From Rhodeus uyekii (taxonomy: Eukaryota > Chordata > Actinopteri > Cypriniformes > Acheilognathidae), in contig JAWRVZ010000586.1 of NCBI GenBank assembly GCA_037043235.1, positions 1 through 64,000 of the forward strand: a DNA stretch of 64,000 nt. The letters run 5' to 3'. The notes under the pieces are model-generated. The model made no database searches. It was not told where the DNA came from and saw only the letters and a list, made by a program, of their open reading frames with translations. The translations under genes and the position numbers were made by a program. Positions 1-11,997 of this stretch are shown here, in pieces; position 1 is the first letter of the stretch, and each line of letters begins with the position of its first letter.

Positions 1-698
1 GCCAACCTGTTCAGCATGATGAGCCACAAAATAAAGCTCATGGCTGCGGAGAGCCGCATAAAAAAGACTGTTGAATTCGCATTTGTTGATGGGGTTTTGA
101 CATTAGAAAGGTCTCGCACATATATCACACACTTTATATGTTTATAAATAAAATTTTTATACGTTTGACATGTGACACCCGCGAGCTATATGAGCTTGCA
201 AGAAGAATTCGTCTGTGAATTATATATTCGGGAAAAAACGGTATATTATCTCATTGACGGTGACCGGAAGTATAAAAAGTAAGCAGCGGCTTGGTAATGT
301 AGTGATCGGTTGGAAAACGTATCCGGTTACTATCGTAACCTCTGTTATTTTATCATATTCCGTTTAGAGAAGTATGAAGGAAATGCTATTTAAGATATTT
401 ATACCGTCTGGCAGCCAGATCTGCATCGCGCTACGATTGGCCAGTTGTCAACTGCTGTTATCCATAAGGTTTCAGAATTGACTTGAAGGGGAGGAGTTCC
501 CAAATGCATTTCATTAAACATCTCGTTCTCGCTCTCGAAAGGGAACGCGCTTCTACGCGCCTCTATTTGAATTCGGTAAAAACATCATGTCCACGTGAGC
601 GGCGGCTGATCTTGGCAGGATACATGTAAATTTATGGTATTTTTTATTTATTTTTTCGTAGACAAAAAGGTCTCCGCGGGCCGGGTTGGCCACCCCTG
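1..698. mobile_element. hAT-type non-autonomous DNA transposon, almost complete
   Basis: The right end reads ggttggccacccctg, the inverted form of a typical hAT terminus CAGGGGTGGCCAACC. The window opens with gccaacc, which fits position 9 of the same terminus, so only about 8 bases of the left end appear to lie outside. The 8 bases after the right end (699-706, CACTAGTG) are also present, without the element, at 4034-4041 in the opposite foldback arm, as expected for an 8-bp hAT target. No transposase reading frame is visible. The left-end assignment is inference because the left flank is outside the window. Confidence 0.6.
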
Positions 699-1905
699 CA
701 CTAGTGGAAATTTTATAATTATGATTTGCTCTTAAGAAATGAAGTCGGAGTCTTTAATCTTTGAGTTAAATCTTGTAAATTCATAAATAAATACATTTTT
801 GTAAAAATGTAAACTGGTGAGACTGGCAAGATTTTGCTAACTTTATAAAGCTTATTCTAAGCTTATTAAAGCCTCCTTCCTGCGTTTGTACAGTGCAGAC
901 GTGTCTTCCTTTGCTCCGCTCTGCTCTGCTCTGTCTATTTTGTCTCTTTTTCTCTGAGACCCACTGCTTAATGGACTCCTGAAAACAACACTGAAATGGA
1001 ATTGATTTTTTCACAAAGAAAGGCTGCTCCGGGAGAGCCCACCTGCCCGGACGGGATTTTTTGCTGCTGGGAATGCGATGGACCCATGGAACAACTGGCA
1101 GGTCCTGTGACTGGCTCTATATATGATTGGATTACTGATAGCGGGGCTCCTATTCTTTGGCTTTGGGATTACCATGACCTATCGAAAGATTGGTAAAACA
1201 GCTGCAAGCAAATTCACGGAGCCGCTGTCTGAAATGAAGAAATGCCTCGAGGCCGTGTTTGACCGTTTGAAGGAATTAGATCAGAGAGTGACACAGATTG
1301 AGGAACACAAGGATTCAGACGACAGCTTGAGTTTTGATCTCACCATCTACGAGTCTGATTATATGCAGAAACAGAAAAAAATGGAGACAGACTGAATCCA
1401 GATAAACTGTAGCAACCTTAAAAGCAGTAAACAGAACTAAATATCAAAAGACATGACTCCAAGAGATGCTGGTATCCAGTTTGTCACCAGTGTCGTAGTA
1501 AACTTGATCTTAAAAGAAAATATAACTGAGTTATAATTTTTTAATAAACAAACAAAATAAAAGTCTAAATATCACGGAAAGACATGACTCCAAGAGATGC
1601 TGGTATCCAGTTTGTCACCAGTGTCGTAGTAAACTTGATCTTCTCAGACATTCTGACTTCAGTTGTCCAGTTGATATTAGACTAAGAGCAAATGTTCTTA
1701 TGATGTTCTTACACTTACTGACGCGAAATCTTTAAATACGTAGCTTTGGATGTTACTTCGAAGAATTATCCAGTCTAATAGTCTCCAAACTGTTTCTGAA
1801 ACATTATAGAAGGGTACATATTAATTACTAACAGAATAAGAATATTCAAAAAATAATAATTTACATTATTTTCAAGAAATCTTCATACGACTTGATAAAC
1901 TGTCT
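699..1905 (-). repeat. Left arm of foldback (inverted copy of 2821-4041)
   Basis: This arm is the reverse complement, with small indels, of 2821-4041. The outer ends are the CACTAGTG site; the inner ends are tgataaactgtct (to 1905) and agacagtttatca (from 2821). The same sequence in single copy occurs at about 21960-22985. It contains a small membrane-protein reading frame and an extra tandem copy of a segment beginning gacatgactccaagagatgc (near 1453 and 1583). The tandem copy has different boundaries in the other arm, so it probably arose separately. Confidence 0.75.
1123..1395 (+). CDS. Small repeat-encoded protein: one membrane segment plus coiled coil
   Basis: Unrecognised family, 90 residues. 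Residues 1-18 are strongly hydrophobic (IGLLIAGLLFFGFGI core) and are followed by basic YRK, consistent with a single membrane anchor. Residues about 34-66 have heptad-like leucine, valine and isoleucine spacing (MKKCLEAVFDRLKELDQRVTQ), consistent with a coiled coil. An acidic tail follows. A related frame at 22404-22721 starts 15 codons earlier at MDPWNNW. Here that upstream ATG (1078) is followed by TGA at 1108, so this copy is shortened or restarts at the second Met. Other copies lie at 3423-3638 and 22404-22721. The function is unknown. Conservation of the frame suggests a past coding role in a mobile element. Confidence 0.4.
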   Translation: MIGLLIAGLLFFGFGITMTYRKIGKTAASKFTEPLSEMKKCLEAVFDRLKELDQRVTQIEEHKDSDDSLSFDLTIYESDYMQKQKKMETD

Positions 1906-2820
1906 AAAAAAGCGGAGCTTATATTTAAAATAAATACTGTTTATGTGATGATTATATTTTAAATAAATGCTGTTTATGTGATGATTATGATGAAACTAAA
2001 AACTTGTTTTAATGGCTACAAGTAGGCTAGGAGCGCGACAAATACCGGTGCGCGATTCATGAGTGAAGCTGCGCTTTTTTAGCCGGAGCTTTTTTTTTTT
2101 TGAAGCTCATAAGGCTGTTTTTTTTTTCGTTTGCATTCTCATTTCCTGTCCCTGTGTAGGCTCTTTTATTTTAGGCTATATGACTGTGTAAACAGCTGAG
2201 CAACCCTTTTATTTAAATGTTTAATATAGGCCACACACAGTCCATTGCATTATGATTGCAAGAAAAATCAACATTGTGAAAAAAAGTGTGTGTCCCGGTG
2301 TGTATGAAGCTTCATCGAGTGTCTTTATCAATATATTTGTTGTACTTTAGTGTTTTATAGACTCGATATTGTTTATTAAAATAAAAAAGCCACCCTGATC
2401 ACCGCCCCCTTTCAGTATTTCACACGCCCCCTCTTCGGGACTCGGCTGGCGCCGGCTCTGGCCATATATAATAAAATAGTATTTATATAGAAAAAGTATA
2501 TATATCAAGAAAAAGATGTGCTTGAGATAAATTCGTAAAATGATATTCCAAATATGGATTAAAAAATATAGTTAATATTTAACAAATAGAAAAAGTATAT
2601 ATATCAAGAAAAAGATTGCTTAACAAAAGTTGTTAACATTGTTCTTTTGGTTGATTTTTATTACACCCCAAAAAAAATGATCTGATTATTTGTAAAAAAA
2701 AAAAACCAAAAAAAAAAAACCTACTATTTACTAATTACTACAAAAATAATTATTAGTGGCAGCCCTATATTTATTAATCAACTTTTCAAAATTGTCTGGC
2801 ATTTTGTCACTCAGTCAGAC
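1906..2820. repeat. Foldback centre, AT-rich repeat
   Basis: Non-coding AT-rich spacer between the foldback arms. It begins with copies of a roughly 30-base unit containing tgtttatgtgatgattat, also present as three units at 21165-21255. The rest aligns with 21256-21960, and part of it (about 2470-2760) recurs at 39836-40060. No gene is seen. Confidence 0.65.
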
Positions 2821-4041
2821 AGACAGTTTATCAAGTCCTATGAAGATTTCTTGAAAATAATGTAAATTATTATTTTTTGAATATTCTTATTCTGTTAGTA
2901 ATTAATATGTACCCTTCTATAATGTTTCAGAAACAGTTTGGAGACTATTAGACTGGATAATTCTTCGAAGTAACATCCAAAGCTACGTATTTAAAGATTT
3001 CGCGTCAGTAAGTGTAAGAACATCATAAGAACATTTGCAGGAATATATTAGCTCTTAATCTAATATCAACTGGACAACTGAAGTCAGAATGTCTGAGAAG
3101 ATCAAGTTTACTACGACACTGATGACAAACTGGATACCAGCATCTCTTGGGGTCATGTCTTTCCGTGATATTTAGTTGTGAGTTTACTTTACAACTGAAG
3201 TCAGAATGTCTGAGAAGATCAAGTTTACTACGACACTGATACAGTTTATCTGGATACCAGCATCTCTTGGGGTCATGTCTTTCCGTGATATTTAGTTGTG
3301 AGTTTACTTTTATTTTGTTTGTTTATTAAAAAATTATAACTCAGTTATATCTTCTTTTAAGGTTGCTACAGTTTATCTGGATTCAGTCTGTCTCCATTTT
3401 TTTCAGCTGTTTCTGCATATAATCAGACTCGTAGATAGGTGAGATCAAAACTCAAGCTGTCGTCTGAATCCTTGTGTTCCTCAATCTGTGTCACTCTCTG
3501 ATCTAATTCCTTCAAACGGTCAAACACGGCCTCGAGGCATTTCTTCATTTCAGACAGCGGCTCCGTGAATTTGCTTGCAGCTGTTTTACCAATCTTTCGA
3601 TAGGTCAGAGTAATCCCAAAGCCAAAGAATAGGAGCAAAGGAAGACATCATATATAGAGCCAGGCACAGGACAGGTCTGCACTGTCCCGGAGCAGCCTTT
3701 CTTTGTGAAAAAATCAATTCCATTTCAGTGTTGTTTTCAGGAGTCCAGTAAGCAGCGGGTCTCAGAGAAAAAGAGACAAAATAGACAGAGCAGAGCAGAG
3801 CGGAGCAAAGGAAGACACGTCTGCACTGTACAAAATCAGGAAGGAGGCTTTAATAAGCTTAGAATAAGCTTTATAAAGTTAGCAAAATCTTGCCAGTCTC
3901 ACCAGTTTACATTTTTACAAAAAGTGTATTTATTTATGAATCGTGCTGCAATTGAGCTACCTTACAAGATTTAACTCAAAGATTAAAGACTCCGACTTCA
4001 TTTCTTAAGAGCAAATCATAATTATAAAATTTCCACTAGTG
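2821..4041 (+). repeat. Right arm of foldback
   Basis: Inverted counterpart of 699-1905 and direct counterpart of 21960-22985. It includes a tandem duplication of about 105 bases (near 3080-3185 and 3195-3310, both containing ccagcatctcttggggtcat) that is single in the 22 kb copy. The outer end retains the CACTAGTG site without the hAT element that occupies it at 1-698. Confidence 0.75.
3423..3638 (-). pseudogene. Truncated copy of the small membrane/coiled-coil frame
   Basis: It matches the 1123-1395 product from the hydrophobic LLFFGFGI segment through the coiled-coil region to FDLT, then ends early (YLRV) because an extra base near gatag/ggtgag shifts the frame. The N-terminal MDPWNNW part is missing: upstream sequence is replaced by a short piece of the nearby ggagcaaaggaagacatc motif. 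It is probably not functional. Confidence 0.45.
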
Positions 4042-4511
4042 TATATGCATTGAATGGGTCCTAGCTCTGTCTCCCTTTCACTTCCGCAGGTGCTTGTCAT
4101 GTTGAAATGTATAGCTTTTTATATCAAAGTCCACATTAGATCTGTTTTGAGTGCAAGCTATGTATTAGTTGTATGCATGGGCATGTGTTGCGTGATTGTA
4201 ATGTACAGGGTTTTACAAACACAAATATATAGTTTATTGTGTAACGAAAATATCAATAATGATCAGGGACAGCGTGACTTTTCCGTGGCTTTAAATCATA
4301 AGAAAGACTTTTACCACGTTTGTTGCATCGTTGAGCAGTTGAACCCATCACAGAAGCATACGTAAAGCTTGAAGAATGTATTGCTCAATCACAGGCGTGA
4401 ACGCACGCAATATTCACGCACAGGGATTTGCCGAGTTGAGTTGAGTTGAGGAATACAATCACTCGCGTCACCGGTGAGAAAGGGAGAAAAATCCCTAAAG
4501 CAGAAGGCATT

Positions 4512-6063
4512 TGTAACCCATATACAAAATCCCTGTTATAGTGTGTAAATATATTTGTATGAGTTCATTATTGTTAATTGTTTTTTTTTATCACCTTAGT
4601 CTGAAATGTCTAATATCATGAAATCTGCCTGGCAACTAGGGTGTATTATGAGATGTAATTTTGTAATTGGTGGACAATTTAGCCCCGCCCACTTTTGGGC
4701 GCGCGCGGGAGAAATATCGAGAGAGTGATGAGATGAGCTGCTGCGCTATAAACGCGGTTGTTTAAGAGAGATTTGGATGAGTTGAATTGAACTTGAAACT
4801 GTAGTTCATCAAGTGTAGAATATCGAGAGAGTGATGAGATGAGCTGCTGCGTAGATGCAGAGAAATTTATTTGATAACTCTATAAACGCGGTTGTTTAAG
4901 AGAGATTTGGATGAGTTGAATTGAACTTGAAACTGTAGTTCATCAAGTGTAGAATCATTTGAATCATCTCGGTGAGTGTTCTAAAACTTATCAAATGTAC
5001 CAATTTCATATTGATGCTTAAGAGTTATACGATAAGATTTGTATTGTCATATTTTGTTTACAATGTTTCTTGTGCAATGATCATTTTCTTAAGTTTATGT
5101 TTATGTGTAACGAAGAATATGTTATGTTAAGCAGCCATTTTAATGCATGGTTGAGGATGTACATAGTGTGATTCATAAAACAAATTGAATATGATCAATT
5201 TGATGTGAAACTGGATTTACATATAAAACAGATGGTGAGTAAAGTTTATTATTTAGTGTAATGTCACATTGTTGACAACAACATTTCTCTGTGAACCATG
5301 TCAAAAGATGTACGTATGAGTTAATTGAGTTCATAAATTGAATATGAATATTCATGTATTATTTGCCAGGTTTTTTGTATGTTATTGATTTCTTCCAAAC
5401 CATGTCTGTACATTAAGGTCCACACTGTTTTGATTTTTGAGTAAACCCATTTTGATACACAAATATATTTTCTTTTCTTCTTATCGTAATGTGCCTGGAT
5501 TTCATTGCAGGCCAGGTTTTTTGTATGTTATTGATTTCTTCCGGAAGGAAGATGGTGAGCCACCCACCCTTGATTCCTGGATTTAAAGAGACCATCTTCT
5601 GCAGAGTATTCTGATGATGCCACTGTGCGGTAGGCCTTCAGTGGATTTTTGAGAACACCCATTTTGATACACAAATATATTTTCTTTTCTTCTTTTCGTG
5701 CCTACTCCTGAACCATAGAGAACCATTGGGAATCATAGAGAACCGTTTTGTTTTGTTACAAACTATTTGACAGACAATTGAGACAATTGATTCTGACTAA
5801 AAGGAACTTTTACTGAAGGACTGAGAAACTGAAAAAAGACTGAAACATACACTGATCGTGCACCACACTAATTGTATTTTTCTTTCTTTTTTGTGTGTAT
5901 TAATTGTGTTGAAGTGAGCTTCTTGTTGCTGTTATCAAATCAGTTCAATACAGTTCATACAAAACTATAACCAATTTGTGTATGTGTTACCCTAATTTCA
6001 ATTGGGCCATAAGAAGAACCTAATGTGTACACATTTACCCTTAAGAGAAGGTTACACATTACA
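4512..6063 (+). mobile_element. Solo LTR (1552 bp) of a retroviral/LTR-type element
   Basis: Absent from the paralogous copy at about 23442, where gcatttctccc is continuous. Here the insert begins TGTAAccc, ends ggTTACAcattACA, and is flanked by the 4-bp duplication catt (4508-4511 and 6064-6067). That is the TG...CA pattern with a short target duplication expected of an LTR. TATA-like ctataaacgcgg occurs twice (near 4746 and 4881). A splice-donor-like ctcggtgagtg (near 4972) and an acceptor-like tttcattgcag (to about 5510) are present. No coding region is seen. The parent family is unknown. Confidence 0.65.
4714..4953 (+). repeat. Tandem duplication inside the solo LTR, period about 106-130
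   Basis: Two units both start atatcgagagagtgatgag (4714 and 4820) and run through the TATA-like ctataaacgcgg to tcatcaagtgtagaat. The second unit carries an extra tgcagagaaatttatttgataac before the TATA-like motif. This duplicates the presumed core promoter. Confidence 0.7.
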
Positions 6064-8945
6064 CATTTCTCCCTTGGCGAATTCTGCTCAGTCACTTTAT
6101 GTTGATAAGCACACATGTAAAGTGATTGACAGTATGTCTGGTAAATTTATATGGAAAAACAAAGTTCACTACATTAATAAAATCAGTAATATTAAACTCA
6201 TATGATACAGGTGGTCTCAATTTCAATTCCCTTTAGCGTTCTAAATAATACTTTAACTTTAACTATTCTAAAATTAGATCCCTATTCTTTTTTTTTTTTT
6301 TTTACAAGAGAATGTCTCTAGCCCTCATGTTATTTCTTATTGGAACAACTTCTTCAATAATGTAAACTGGACTCATGTTTAGCGGTTGCTCCAAAAATGA
6401 TTCCTTACAAATAGTCATGCTGCTGTAACAAGGCATTTGCGCTTTGTGATATCGCATAGGAGCTTTCTTATTGCAATGCTCACAGAACTAATGTAAACTC
6501 ATGTTTAGCGGTTGCTCCAAAAATGATTCCTTACAAAGTCATTGCTTAACAAGAGATTCTCACTTTAATAAGTGCATACTTGAAAGTTCTCACAATGTAA
6601 CAACTGTTGAGGCAGAAAAGATAAAACTTGTAATACTATCAGGAAGAAAAGAAGAAGAGAAAAACAGCTGAACAACAATGAAAGAGAACATGTGTAAAAC
6701 TCGTATGAAGCAAAATAAACTTTTTTAGAACAATAAAGGTATAGTCAAATGGACCAAGGTAGTATAGTCAAAGGTATAGTCAAAATGCTCCCTGTATGAG
6801 AGAAGCAGAAAAATAATTAGAATTATTTTTTTTAATCTAAGAACTATAACGACAAATATATTTAAAAAAAAGTCTATTAACAACGCCACATTCAAGTGAA
6901 CACTATATAAAAATGCATCAGTGTGGAGCTGCATATGTAGCAATTGCCCTGTGAAACTGTGATTTACACTGATTTCAGAAAAGCTGAGAGGCATTTAACA
7001 ACGCCACATTCACATTCAGCACATTCATGATGGAGTTTGTGTGGAGCAGCTTGTACTGTGAACTGAAATATTGATGCCTTTTTATATAGTTCAATTTATT
7101 CCTTTAAACAATTAATACAATTCCAGCACATTTGTGGATAGAGATAATGCCAAGGATATATAATATGCAAAAAATGTTGCTTCCGACATTTGTGCCTCAA
7201 GCTATCGGAAAGTGAAAATTGTTGTGTATTTTATAATATTACATACATAATATATTATACAAATATAATATAATATACATACATATATAATATATATAGG
7301 ATAGGATTATAAACATATATATAAAATTTAACGCCAAAAATGTATTACTGCACAGTAAAATACAATTTATTTTCATGTTTATAATTATAATAGATGGTAA
7401 AGAATTTTTTTTCAATTAAGTTAAAATAATATCAAATAATGCTAGAATAAAGTTGATCCTATAAGACCGGCGTTTTAATATCAAATACTATGCTAGAATA
7501 AAGTTGATCCTATAATATCAAATACGGCGTTTTTTCTTTTCATCTTTTTAAATAAATGTTTCAGGTGAATTGATTCAACACATTCACACACAATTGTTTT
7601 GCCTTTATTGAATTATGACTTCATTGAATGAATAAGTACTCAACGCTGAGGGAGAACGTTTATGTCTCTCAACTTTATTATTTGTCTGTTTGAATAGAGA
7701 ACAGAGAAATGTCTAAAGGGAGTAACATAAGGACAACCAATGAGAGAATATAGCCAGACAGGTTACCCATTGATATTTTTTTAACGTTTTTTTTGGGACT
7801 CTTTTAAGCACCTTCTTTACGAAGCCCTTATTGAGTGTGCAATAATGGTGAATTTACGGACTCAATGAATGGTCTTTTTCTCTTATTTTTTCTCAAATGT
7901 CATTACTGACAGTTCTTTAACTTCATTGAACTGTCCTGAACATACATAGAATACTGAAGAACATGAACGGTTCTTCTGAATATGACTTTAAACCTGGCAG
8001 CGCTTCCTCTCACATACCTGAGCTGCATTTGGCTCGAAGGAAGAAAGAACCAAGCCTCTTAGTATAGCTTGAAGATGATCATCAGTAAACAGACCTGTAT
8101 TTGGACTTACATTGTCAACGGAACATCGGTGTTGGCCGTTAATTTGCAAAATCATCATGATAACATGGATGGCGATCATATCGCTTTCAACTCTTAAGCA
8201 AATCAACCCATTTCAAATGATGGAAAAACAAAATACAATCCGCATGACGCTAAACGCTATAACAGTGACATTGACTCTGTCCAGCTCAAACTCAAACATG
8301 CTCAATTTCAAACACAACAAGAAGTAATTATTCTATGATGGCTTTGACAAATGAGATTTCTGTCTTTGCATCAAGCTCGGCCTCGCCCCGCCTCGCTCCT
8401 GGGAGTCATATCCCCCATTGAGATTGGTTGGTTTGTTCAAATTGCACTAAAAAGGAACCTTCCACACCTGGCGCAGTAAATAGCAATAATGTGGATTTTT
8501 ATCATATAAAAAGTTTATTTTTAGTATGTAAAAAGTATGTACCATCTTAATGCACCATTTGTGAATATACCTGTATCTTCACTGAAGTTGTTGTGGCTCA
8601 AGCGTTGTAGTTTTTCTCTTCATACAAACAACACTTCTCGAAGGTCTTTGATGCCAGAATTTAGGTTTTATTCTTCCAAACAAAACCGAGCTGATGTTGA
8701 AATGGTTGCATGATTAATAAGTATTTTATTAGGATTCAACTGTATTATAATACATACACCATTATTTTATCTGTATGATGATATTCAGCTGAGAAAGTGC
8801 TGAGGTCTGCAAAAGGCTGGAGACCCACACACCTCACAGCGCTGGGTGTTAAATCCATATATGGACACAGAGTGCTGAATTCAGGCCAAGTTACAATGTA
8901 TGGAGAAAAGTAAACAATCACGTAACATGTTTGGAATGTCTAGGA

Positions 8946-9354
8946 CAGGGGTCGGCAACCTTTAATGTTGAAAGAGCCATATTTAACAAAAAAATTTTTT
9001 TTCAAATATGTCCGGAGCCGCAATCTAAGGTTTATATATGAAGCGATCATTCTGTTAAGGGGAGGGGGGAGGGGGTCAGAACACGACAGAGAAGGAAGAA
9101 ATTGTCTCAAAGTGATTTATTCGATTAAACAGGTCAAAGAGTGGAGCCAACCATTAATATGAGCTTCAATAATGTCCAGTAATGCTGAAGGAGGTTGAGA
9201 TGTGGGAGCACAAGAAGCACATGTGATCAAAGATCTCAGTAATGTCCTTGCTCAAATGGATGAGCTTGGATTGGATGGAAGGGAGTGGAAAGGAGTGTGG
9301 TGTGTGTGTGTGGTTTTCCTGTGACAGATAAAACAAGATTCTCTTAACAGAATT

Positions 9355-9387
<33 letters not shown>

Positions 9388-9946
9388 GAAACTATTGGCT
9401 TCTCCCCTAAGACATGAACACAATTACCGTCATTCATTATTATTACTTTATCTGAACATAGCAGATAAAAATGTAAACACAGAAAACGAAGCACAGCTAA
9501 ATTAGCATCGAGCATAATAACACTTCAATAACTGCGTCATAACAAAGACGAGTATGTACATAAGCAAACATAGTGGTAATTGTGAACTCACTCTCCTAAG
9601 ACGCACAAAACACACAATAGGCACTCTTTCCGAGGCTCTTTCCGAGGCACTCTTTCCGATTACCCAAGTTATTGGCTTTTCTCCAGCGCTCATGTGTAAT
9701 AGTTAACTGATATCTGCCGCGGTGAGTGATATATGATTCACTCTGAACTGAACCGCTTAACTTTCTGAACTAATGCGCATCGTAGTTTCAGAATAAAAGT
9801 CCCCTGAAACAGCGCTCTTATTCCTCTCACATGGCCCTTTTCACAGCAGGACCGCTGCTAAAATTTACGTGTATGGGATGAAAGAGCCGCAGCACAGGGG
9901 TGAAAGAGCCGCATGCGGCTCCGGAGCCGCGGGTTGCCGACCCCTG
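8946..9946. mobile_element. hAT transposon, 1001 bp, with perfect TIRs and TSD
   Basis: Perfect 15-bp terminal inverted repeats CAGGGGTCGGCAACC / GGTTGCCGACCCCTG are flanked by the 8-bp duplication gtctagga (8938-8945 and 9947-9954). Two paralogous loci (about 26228-26240 and, inverted, about 45935-45950) lack it and read through the site. GC-rich ends carry the usual 'gagccgc' repeats. No complete transposase is present. Confidence 0.92.
9363..9387. repeat. (TA)n microsatellite inside the hAT
   Basis: About 12 uninterrupted TA dinucleotides. Confidence 0.95.
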
Positions 9947-10127
9947 GTCTAGGACCTAGAGTATATAATGGGAGATTTCCCTTTCTCAAGAGCTGACCCT
10001 GCAGATCAGCTCGGTTTTAACACGATACCAGCAGCACAATCTTATAGTGTAAAATCAACTTTATATTAGCATAGTATTTGATGTTATTTTACCTTCATTG
10101 AAACATTTCTCTTTACCATCTATTTTG

Positions 10128-10129
<2 letters not shown>

Positions 10130-10161
<32 letters not shown>
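10130..10161. repeat. (TA)n microsatellite at the junction with the L2 tail
   Basis: About 15 TA dinucleotides between the long-TIR element end and the L2 LINE 3' tail. The same kind of junction occurs near 26638 and 45500, showing that the pair was duplicated together. Confidence 0.9.
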
Positions 10162-10164
<3 letters not shown>

Positions 10165-10889
10165 TTTTTATATATATGTACATTTACATGTATTTAGCAG
10201 ACGCTTTTATCCAAAGCGACTTACAACTTGAGGAATTCAGAAAGCGATCTGTCCTGAAGATACAAAAGTACATAGTGCTTACAATACAAAGTTTCGAACA
10301 TTACATAAGAAACTAAGATAATTAATTTATTTTTTTTGTGTCATGTTAGGTGCTCATGGAAGAGATGTGTTTTCAGTAGTCTTTTAAACCTTGACAAGGA
10401 ATCTTGGCAGGGAGATTGTTCCACCAGCAAGGAACGGTGAATAAAAGTGTTCTTGAGAGTGATTTTTTTGCCTTTCTGGTAGGTGTGTAGATTTGTAACA
10501 GTGAGTATGAAGGTGCTGAGCTTGTGTAAGTCTGTATGCAAGAGTCAGTGCTTTGAATTTGATCAGGTCAGCAGCTCATCAAAGATTACTCCAAGGGTTA
10601 TGGCAGACCTTGAAAGAGTAATTGTGGTGGTACTGATCTGGACAGTGAAATCATACTGTAGTGTTGGATCAGCGGGAAAGACTAGTAGCTCCGTCTTTGC
10701 CAGGTTGAATTGCAGATGATACTCTTTCATCCATGCCGAGATGTCCGCTAGCCAGCTTGTGATTCTCGCAGCCACCGTGGGATCATCTGGTTTAAGATGA
10801 GCTTTGTCATTGGCGTAGTGATGATAGGAGAAGCCGTGTGCCTCTATGATGGGACCCAGTGATGTGGCGTACGTGGTTAAGAGAAGTGG

Positions 10890-11128
10890 TCCTGTGGACC
10901 GGTGGTCCCCAACCTTTTTTGTGCCGCGGACCGGTAAACGTGTGATAATTTTCTTGCGGACCAGTGACAGCTCGAGATTGTTGACCGGGGGTGGGGGAGG
11001 TGGGGGTGTGGTGGACTGTTCAAACGCCTCCATAGGCACAGAGCCACAGCCGCTTGCAGACGTTTGCAGCAGCTCACGGACCGGTCCGCGAATGCGCTCC
11101 GCGGCCCGGTGCCACAGTGCCAACCCTG
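10890..11128. mobile_element. hAT-like fragment inside L2
   Basis: The end ggtggtccccaacctttttt and internal ccgcggaccggt/ accggtccgcg inverted motifs are typical of one hAT family. An intact form of the same insertion is at about 44500-44735 in the inverted copy, where the terminus reads ggttggggaccactg. A poly-G/C stretch (gggggtgggggaggtggggg) differs in length between copies. It creates chance reading frames on both strands. Confidence 0.6.
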
Positions 11129-11963
11129 AAAGGTGATGAAATAAATAGGATTCAAACCACTGAAGAGGATGCCTAGATAGTTACGAGAGGGTAGATAGAA
11201 GGATAAGATGATTAACAGTGTCAAAGGCAGCAGATAGATCTAAAAGAATGAGAACTGACAATTTTGAATCAGCTTTTGCACTCCTTAGAGCTTCAGCAAC
11301 GGATAGTAGTGCAGTCTCGGTTGAAGCCAGACTGGTTGAATTCACCTTCACCTTCTTGAAGACTGGTTTGTCAACCAGACTGGTTGATGTCCAACTGGCC
11401 ATTCTGAAAGAGACAAGAAGGGTGAAAATAACACATTCAAGAGTTTTTTTATATGAATGGTAGGAGAGTGCCATGTCTGTAATTATCAACGGGTGATGTG
11501 TTTAATGTGGGTTTTTCGAGCAGTGGGGTTACCCGAGCCTGCTTGAATGCAGTAGGGAAGGTTCCCGATGTGTTGATGATGTGAGTGAGTGCTGGTAAGG
11601 AGAAGTTTAGATACATCTACCTCTGTGAGTGGAGAGGTGGTTGAAAAAAAAATTCTGGTTACATCAGAGGTCAGTCTATTTTCATGTGTGTGTGGAGCTG
11701 AGAACTGACTGCTGATAGTGAATAAGAAACGGGCAAAATCATTGGCAGTTAAAGAGGTAGAGAATGGAGAGGGACAGAGGAGAGAGCTGAATGTTTTGAA
11801 AAGTGCATGCATGTTAGAATCTTGGTGAGGAAATGCAAATATTTAACTGTATGGACATCAGTAGAAAGGGTAGAGGTTAGCTCAGGTTAGCCCGGTCCTT
11901 TGATTTGTGCCATTCTCTCTCAGTTGCCCTTAACTTGGTTCACGAAGAACATCCCTTAGCCAG

Positions 11964-11997
11964 GGGTTAGAGGGAGTAGCACCTGGAAGAGAGCGGA
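11964..11997 (+). repeat. 34-bp direct repeat, left of the L2 insertion
   Basis: It starts gggttagagggagtagc and ends gaagagagcgga. It is identical to 13484-13517. The uninterrupted L2 at about 49635-49680 has it once. Confidence 0.9.

Larger units (their letters stand above)
4042..7300 (+). repeat. Repeat block 'd1', copy 1
   Basis: It aligns with 22985-24680 once the solo LTR at 4512-6063 is removed, and its later part aligns with the inverted copy 47531-48560. No protein is recognised; the open frames are short. The part 6880-7080 (gtgtggagcagcttgtactg) is a diverged relative of the L2-flanking segments at 13781-14397, 42790-43430 and 49931-50560. Confidence 0.6.
7370..10130 (+). mobile_element. 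Long-TIR element 'd2', copy 1 (interrupted by a hAT)
   Basis: The left end (7380-7640: gatggtaaagaa, atgctagaataaagttgat, tttcaggtgaattg, tttattgaattatgactt) is an imperfect inverted repeat of the right-end sequence best preserved at 26400-26640. In this copy part of the right end is lost (after 10010), but 10050-10127 still ends with the inverted form. About 2 kb without the hAT. No transposase frame is visible, so it is non-autonomous or decayed. Superfamily unknown. Confidence 0.5.

Noticed and set aside
7988..8327. Frames on both strands conserved at 25170-25602 and 46614-46871
   Set aside because: They span the same bases in both orientations, are broken differently in each copy, and show no domain; treated as non-coding interior of the long-TIR element.
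10846..11136. Plus-strand frame with a glycine run
   Set aside because: It reads through the hAT fragment and its poly-G stretch; the real (decayed) coding sense here is L2 on the minus strand.
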